Below are positions 59,464 through 64,000 of a stretch of DNA of 64,000 nt, piece after piece (positions within the stretch are counted from its first letter, which is position 1; every line of letters starts with the position of its first letter). The notes under the pieces are model-generated. The model saw only the letters and a list, made by a program, of their open reading frames with translations, did not search any database and was not told the DNA's origin. Position numbers and translations under genes: made by a program. Origin of the DNA: Oxyruncus cristatus (lineage: Eukaryota > Chordata > Aves > Passeriformes > Cotingidae); the NCBI GenBank assembly GCA_013399855.1, contig VXAY01004719.1, forward strand, positions 2,669,992 to 2,733,991, written 5' to 3'.

Positions 59464-62400
59464 CTGTAAAAAAGTAACATTATAAAGCAAATTTAACACC
59501 TTCTGCAATTTTGCAATATAATTGAAACCAGAAATGAGGCCTTTCCTATATGGACTTCAAAGTCTGTTGAACTCAAATTTACAGACTTCGAAATCAGAGG
59601 AATAAATAAATAAATTCTGTATTGTGTGAAGGCTGTTGTTCCTACTCCTACTGTTAAAAAGCAAGCAGTTCTAGCCTCTGTCCTCACCCCCAGTATGGAA
59701 AGTGTTTGCTTTCCCTGAAGTCAGCATCATTTGAAAAATATTACAGGAATGACAACTATCCCACATCAGCTAAATTAGACCTGGTAGGACCCACCTAACT
59801 CACAGTATTCTGGGAAATTCTGTTACCTAAACTCTGCAAAAGCTATATACAAAAGCTGAATAGAGAGCTCCAGGAAAAGGACAGCCTTCCAGAATGGAGA
59901 ATATATTTAGTGTTGTCCTTTATTCTCAAAGCAAACACACCCATTTCGCCATACATTATTCTGCTGCTTTAGATCTTACATTCTAGTACAGTATCTGTTT
60001 GTTTTCTTTTTTTCTGTGACTCTGGAGTTTTTGAAGCAGTACATCAGTACACAAGATATCCTGCAATCTTATTTTAGGTTATCTTTCAAAGAAAGCTTTA
60101 TATGCCCTGGAAAGCAACCGGAAAGGTTCCAATATCATTCTGATGTTCTTATATTTTAGACAAAGCCTTCAGTTTCAAAAGTATCAAAAAGTATCTTTAC
60201 CTTTTCTTTTTTCATATAATGAGTTCCATGATGCACAGTGCATGCAAAGTATTAGTCATGGCTCCACTGGAAGGAGGAATTGTCATTGTGCTAGAGACAC
60301 TAGAGCTGCTAGTTCCGTAGTTTTAAGCCAGTGGTCTGAAAACTGTACTTGTACGAAAAGAAACCATTGTAATATGAACATGTCAATGGTCTCCATTTAT
60401 TTGGTACATTTCCTAGAACATAAATGTATGTCTTATTACATGGGGTGGTAACTACCACTGCTTGCCATTGAGGCAATTCTGCCTCCCTGCAGCACATGCA
60501 GCGTTTGTCTGCGGAGCCTAGGAGGTGGTCACGCTACAGCATTGAGTCCATCCAAGTCACACTGCCTTGGACACCTGTCCCTTACCAGGAGATGACAGCC
60601 TTAGTTAATTAAGGGTGTCTTGCTGAAATACCAAAAGGGACCAGGACCACAGCTTGCTTTGCCAAAATCTGAACATATACACCTCCACTGAACATTGCCA
60701 TGATGTTTGCAGGTATCAAACATCAAGACCTGTATCCTCTTGCAGATTACTCCTTCACTGCAAGTTCCGTCATCTTTCGGTGTCCACACCCCACCTCCTC
60801 TAGCCTGCTGTTCCCAACAGCACAAAGCCACCTTCCACAGGAGCATACAGTTACAGTGACAAATCAGACCAGACCACTGCACCCACAAAGTTTGTCAGAT
60901 CTTTCCTCAGCCACAAGCTGATTTGTTTCTTCCATGCCTACCTGTGTTACAACACATGCTGAGAAAGTCTTTGTGAAGAGCTTCAACCTGGAACACTTTC
61001 CTCCTTTGCATGCATTTTGGTCTACCATTGTACTGTATCTTTCAATTTGCTCTGCAATCAGCTCAGACCCTGTTCTGGCAAACACACACTGCCCACAGTG
61101 CCATGCAAGCACGAGTGATGATGTGACTGACATCTGTTACCTGGGACTACCGCCACCAAGTCAGTCACCAGTTGGTATTTCTTGTTTACAAAGAAGAGTG
61201 TGCTTCTTCCTGCAATCTTTTAATTGCGATTTCTTCATCTTGACTCTTAAGAACTGCCTGTTCTCTCTAAATTTGAGTAGATCCAAACCAATCTACTTGC
61301 AACTTCAGATACAAGAAAGATTTGATGAATACCATGCAGAATTGAGATAACTTTAGATAGAAAAAAATGGAAAAGGGAAACCATTTTAAAAGTAGCTCCT
61401 AAAAACATAAAAAATAACTCAAGGGGTAAAAAAATAAATCTGACACTGCTCTGCAATGATGAATGTCAGTCCTGTACTACTACACAGGATGAACCCTGTA
61501 CACTAAGTGTTACTTTCTTTCCATTAAAGGTATTTCCTCCTGAAATCAGCTTACAGATTTCCTACTAAAACCACACTTCTTTTCAGCCAAGATGCAAACC
61601 CCAGTGACCAAGAAACATAGAATTGAAAATTGTAGCTGTTCAGGACAAACCCACCACCATCACCAAAAAGCCAAGTAACTTGTAATAGCTCCTCACACAA
61701 ACAGTGCTGTAGCCAACACTGTAACTTACTGAAACACTGACAGAACAGACCAAAGATAAAACACCCTCCAGGTTATGTATTTGAAAAAAAACAGAAGAAA
61801 AACTTCCAAATTATTTCATATTTCAAAGGTTTTACAGCTCATTGAATTAATAAGAAATAATCCAGAGAACAGAGACTACAAAACTGAGTATACTTTTAAT
61901 GTGGAGTCTATGCTACTAGAATCAGACACCAAATGTAGTGACGCTAGGGATTTATACTGCAAACCCATCCTTCTCATACACAAAATCCAAAGCACAGTTG
62001 CTCTTACCTGGAACTGGAATAAAAACTTCTTTCTGTGAATGTTTGTGAGGGCAACTCATATTGCAAAAGCTTTAGTAAGCCATTAAAATTGGCCACTAAC
62101 TACTCACACAATTCTTTCTTTATATCCGTGTACACATCCAACCCAGCAGTGACCTTTGATAAATTTTGTGGTTTTCTCTCCACGTTCCTTCTATAAGTAG
62201 CTCAAAGTACTCACTGCTCACTTTGCAATGTATGGCACCAGAAAATGTTATTTCATACTGGCTTCCACAAACCTTGTGCTGGGAAATATTTACATCTGGG
62301 CAAAGATAAAACAAAACAGAACTGTTTCTTTAAATATCTGAATGTTTTTCTTCCAGTTTCAAAAGGTAAATTATTTTCACAGAACAGTGTTATCTTCTGA

Positions 62401-64000
62401 TGGACTATTGATATTTTCCTGAAACCTTCTCAAAGCAAAAACATACTTGAGCTACTGGCTGTGGCGTATGCATGGCACCAGCCACCCGAAATTCTGGTGG
62501 TGCAAGGAGGAACTCACTGATTCCACCATCAAGGTCACTATAACTGCTAAAAACAATGTACTGTTAAAAAAATACGTGGGACATCCATCCCAGACAAATA
62601 TCTGCTTTGACAAAGTGTGGCTGCAGGGCTGAAAGCTCTGGGAAAAGGACACTTCAGTCCTTGCTCTCTACCAGCTGCCACGGCCAAGATTTGTTCATTC
62701 ACCTCCAATAATGGCCCTTGGAAGGGTTCCACTGCTACAGAAATACAACATCCTCTGCAACCCAATAAACAGAGGATGATGCCAAGGATCTCACTGCTGC
62801 TGTCTTTCTTTCCTCACCCAGCCGCTTCTCTCGCACTGCAAGTTTATCATTCACTACTTATTTTTCACTTTGTAGTCTGATTCTAGTCCCTATGCATATA
62901 TATAAACTATGTCCCTTCAGCTGTTTTAAAAAACACTAAAATTGTCTCTTTAAAAAAGGCTTTAAAATCTGAGAGTTAAGTTACTGAGTTCATTTACATC
63001 AGTCATACTAAGCCAATAGCTACAAAATTAGGGGGTAGGATTTAATATGGGTGTATTTTACTTTGGCAAAGTACTCTGTAGTTAGTATTGACCTTTGCTG
63101 TTCCAATATATGGTTAAACCACAAAAAAAAAAGAAAAACAAACAGGGCAACACCATGTAAGTATAGAATGTCCCCATGAAATGAGCACTTGATAGGTTCT
63201 GGGCAGTAATGAACTGAAGCAGGAAAACTTTTCATTTTAAAACAGACAACGGAAAAGTTCAGCTGTCCAACTTCTTTAATACTATGCTCTTTCTGGTACC
63301 ATAGTTCAAGATAATTTTAAAGAGCATTGGAAGTAAAATTTTTACTGCAGTTTTCAGTGGGAAAGTTTTAGAGGAAAAAAAACCAAAGCACAATCCTAAA
63401 GCTTTCAGAGAAGACCTTTGAAATTCCACTCAAGTGTCTACAAACTATTAATTTACTATAAAACAGTAGCTCAGAATTTAATGAACAGACTGCACAACTA
63501 ATTCCTAGTCAGAACACAGCCTACTTGCTAAAAAATTGGAGGGGAAAAATAAATAAATAAAATCAAGAAACTGTAATACCACCAGTAGAAGTGAGAAATA
63601 TTCATGATACAAAGAACTTGTTCCACAATACATACGTTGCAGCCCTCGAGGATAGTGTTTATTTTTATCTAATCACAGTTACAGTTGGCTGCATTGTTTA
63701 TTTTTTGTGGGGTTTTTGCCTAGCCAATGAACATCTGGTTCCAGACTGATAAAAAAAAAAAAAGTGACACCTTTTCACTACTGACATATCTAAGCTTCAT
63801 TACTTAAAGATTTCAAATCACATACTTACAAGAAAGTGATAGGAAGCCAGAAATCCAGATCATTATATACAAAGCTTACCTTTCCAATCCCCCCACCACG
63901 CTTACACTCTACAAGGCAGTGTTTCCAACTCCAACCTTCCCCCTTACTAATCTTCCTTTCTAATGAGTAAGAGCAACAGACATGCTGGAGGGGTAAAAAA
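59464..64000 (-). other. RGCC: RGCC intron (part), upstream exons outside window
   Basis: I searched both strands by eye for the expected upstream RGCC exon (E-R-M-K-R-R-S-S-A-S-V-S-D-S-S-G) and did not find it, so it probably lies beyond 64000. The stretch holds only short A/T runs, for example 13 A at 63751-63763. No repeat family is recognised. Confidence 0.75.

Noticed and set aside
59464..64000. Possible upstream RGCC exon
   Set aside because: No - strand frame here contains the expected basic and Ser-rich sequence with splice sites, so the exon is placed outside the window.
1..64000. CRISPR array, phage, toxin-antitoxin or other prokaryotic defence system
   Set aside because: No regularly spaced repeats or prokaryotic gene organisation. 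Introns, CR1 elements and poly(A) signals show vertebrate DNA.

Overview
The window is vertebrate nuclear DNA, most likely from a bird. It shows split genes with GT-AG introns, eukaryotic poly(A) signals, several CR1 LINE fragments (one ending in the ATTCTATG-type CR1 3' repeat) and few other repeats. I see no bacterial-type operon, CRISPR array, phage or viral gene. Nearly all of the longer open frames are chance frames in intronic or intergenic DNA.

Layout. Bases 1-27277 hold the 3' part of VWA8 on the + strand. Eight consecutive coding exons (5131-5239, 5967-6123, 8810-8918, 14625-14750, 16610-16768, 23307-23405, 24582-24820, 27169-27277) join without a frame break into 1107 nt, the C-terminal 368 residues plus stop. 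They end in a von Willebrand factor A (VWA) domain with a MIDAS metal-binding motif. Two candidate poly(A) signals follow at 27371 and 27535. Bases 55.7-59.5 kb hold the 3' part of RGCC on the - strand: exons 59356-59463, 57798-57860 and a terminal exon with only 8 coding bases at 56096-56103. Its upstream exons lie beyond base 64000. The two genes converge tail to tail, as I recall the human VWA8/RGCC neighbourhood does.

The roughly 28 kb between them has no protein gene I can support. It contains CR1 fragments near 29.5 kb and 40.6 kb and a repeat cluster at 46.9-49.2 kb. In that cluster an old reversed CR1 fragment abuts a well-preserved CR1 reverse-transcriptase fragment (359 open codons), followed by a 5'-truncated RTE-like LINE fragment bounded by a 12-bp target-site duplication. 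Another CR1 lies antisense in the last VWA8 intron.

How the genes work: VWA8 is a mitochondrial AAA+ ATPase with a C-terminal VWA domain, and RGCC is a small regulator of CDK1 and the cell cycle. They are neighbours by synteny and I see no sign of functional coupling. I did not find a clearly new biological system. The observations most worth checking are the RTE-like insertion, the almost protein-neutral retention of the last RGCC intron, the inverted CR1 pair, and a few compact palindromes and hairpins.
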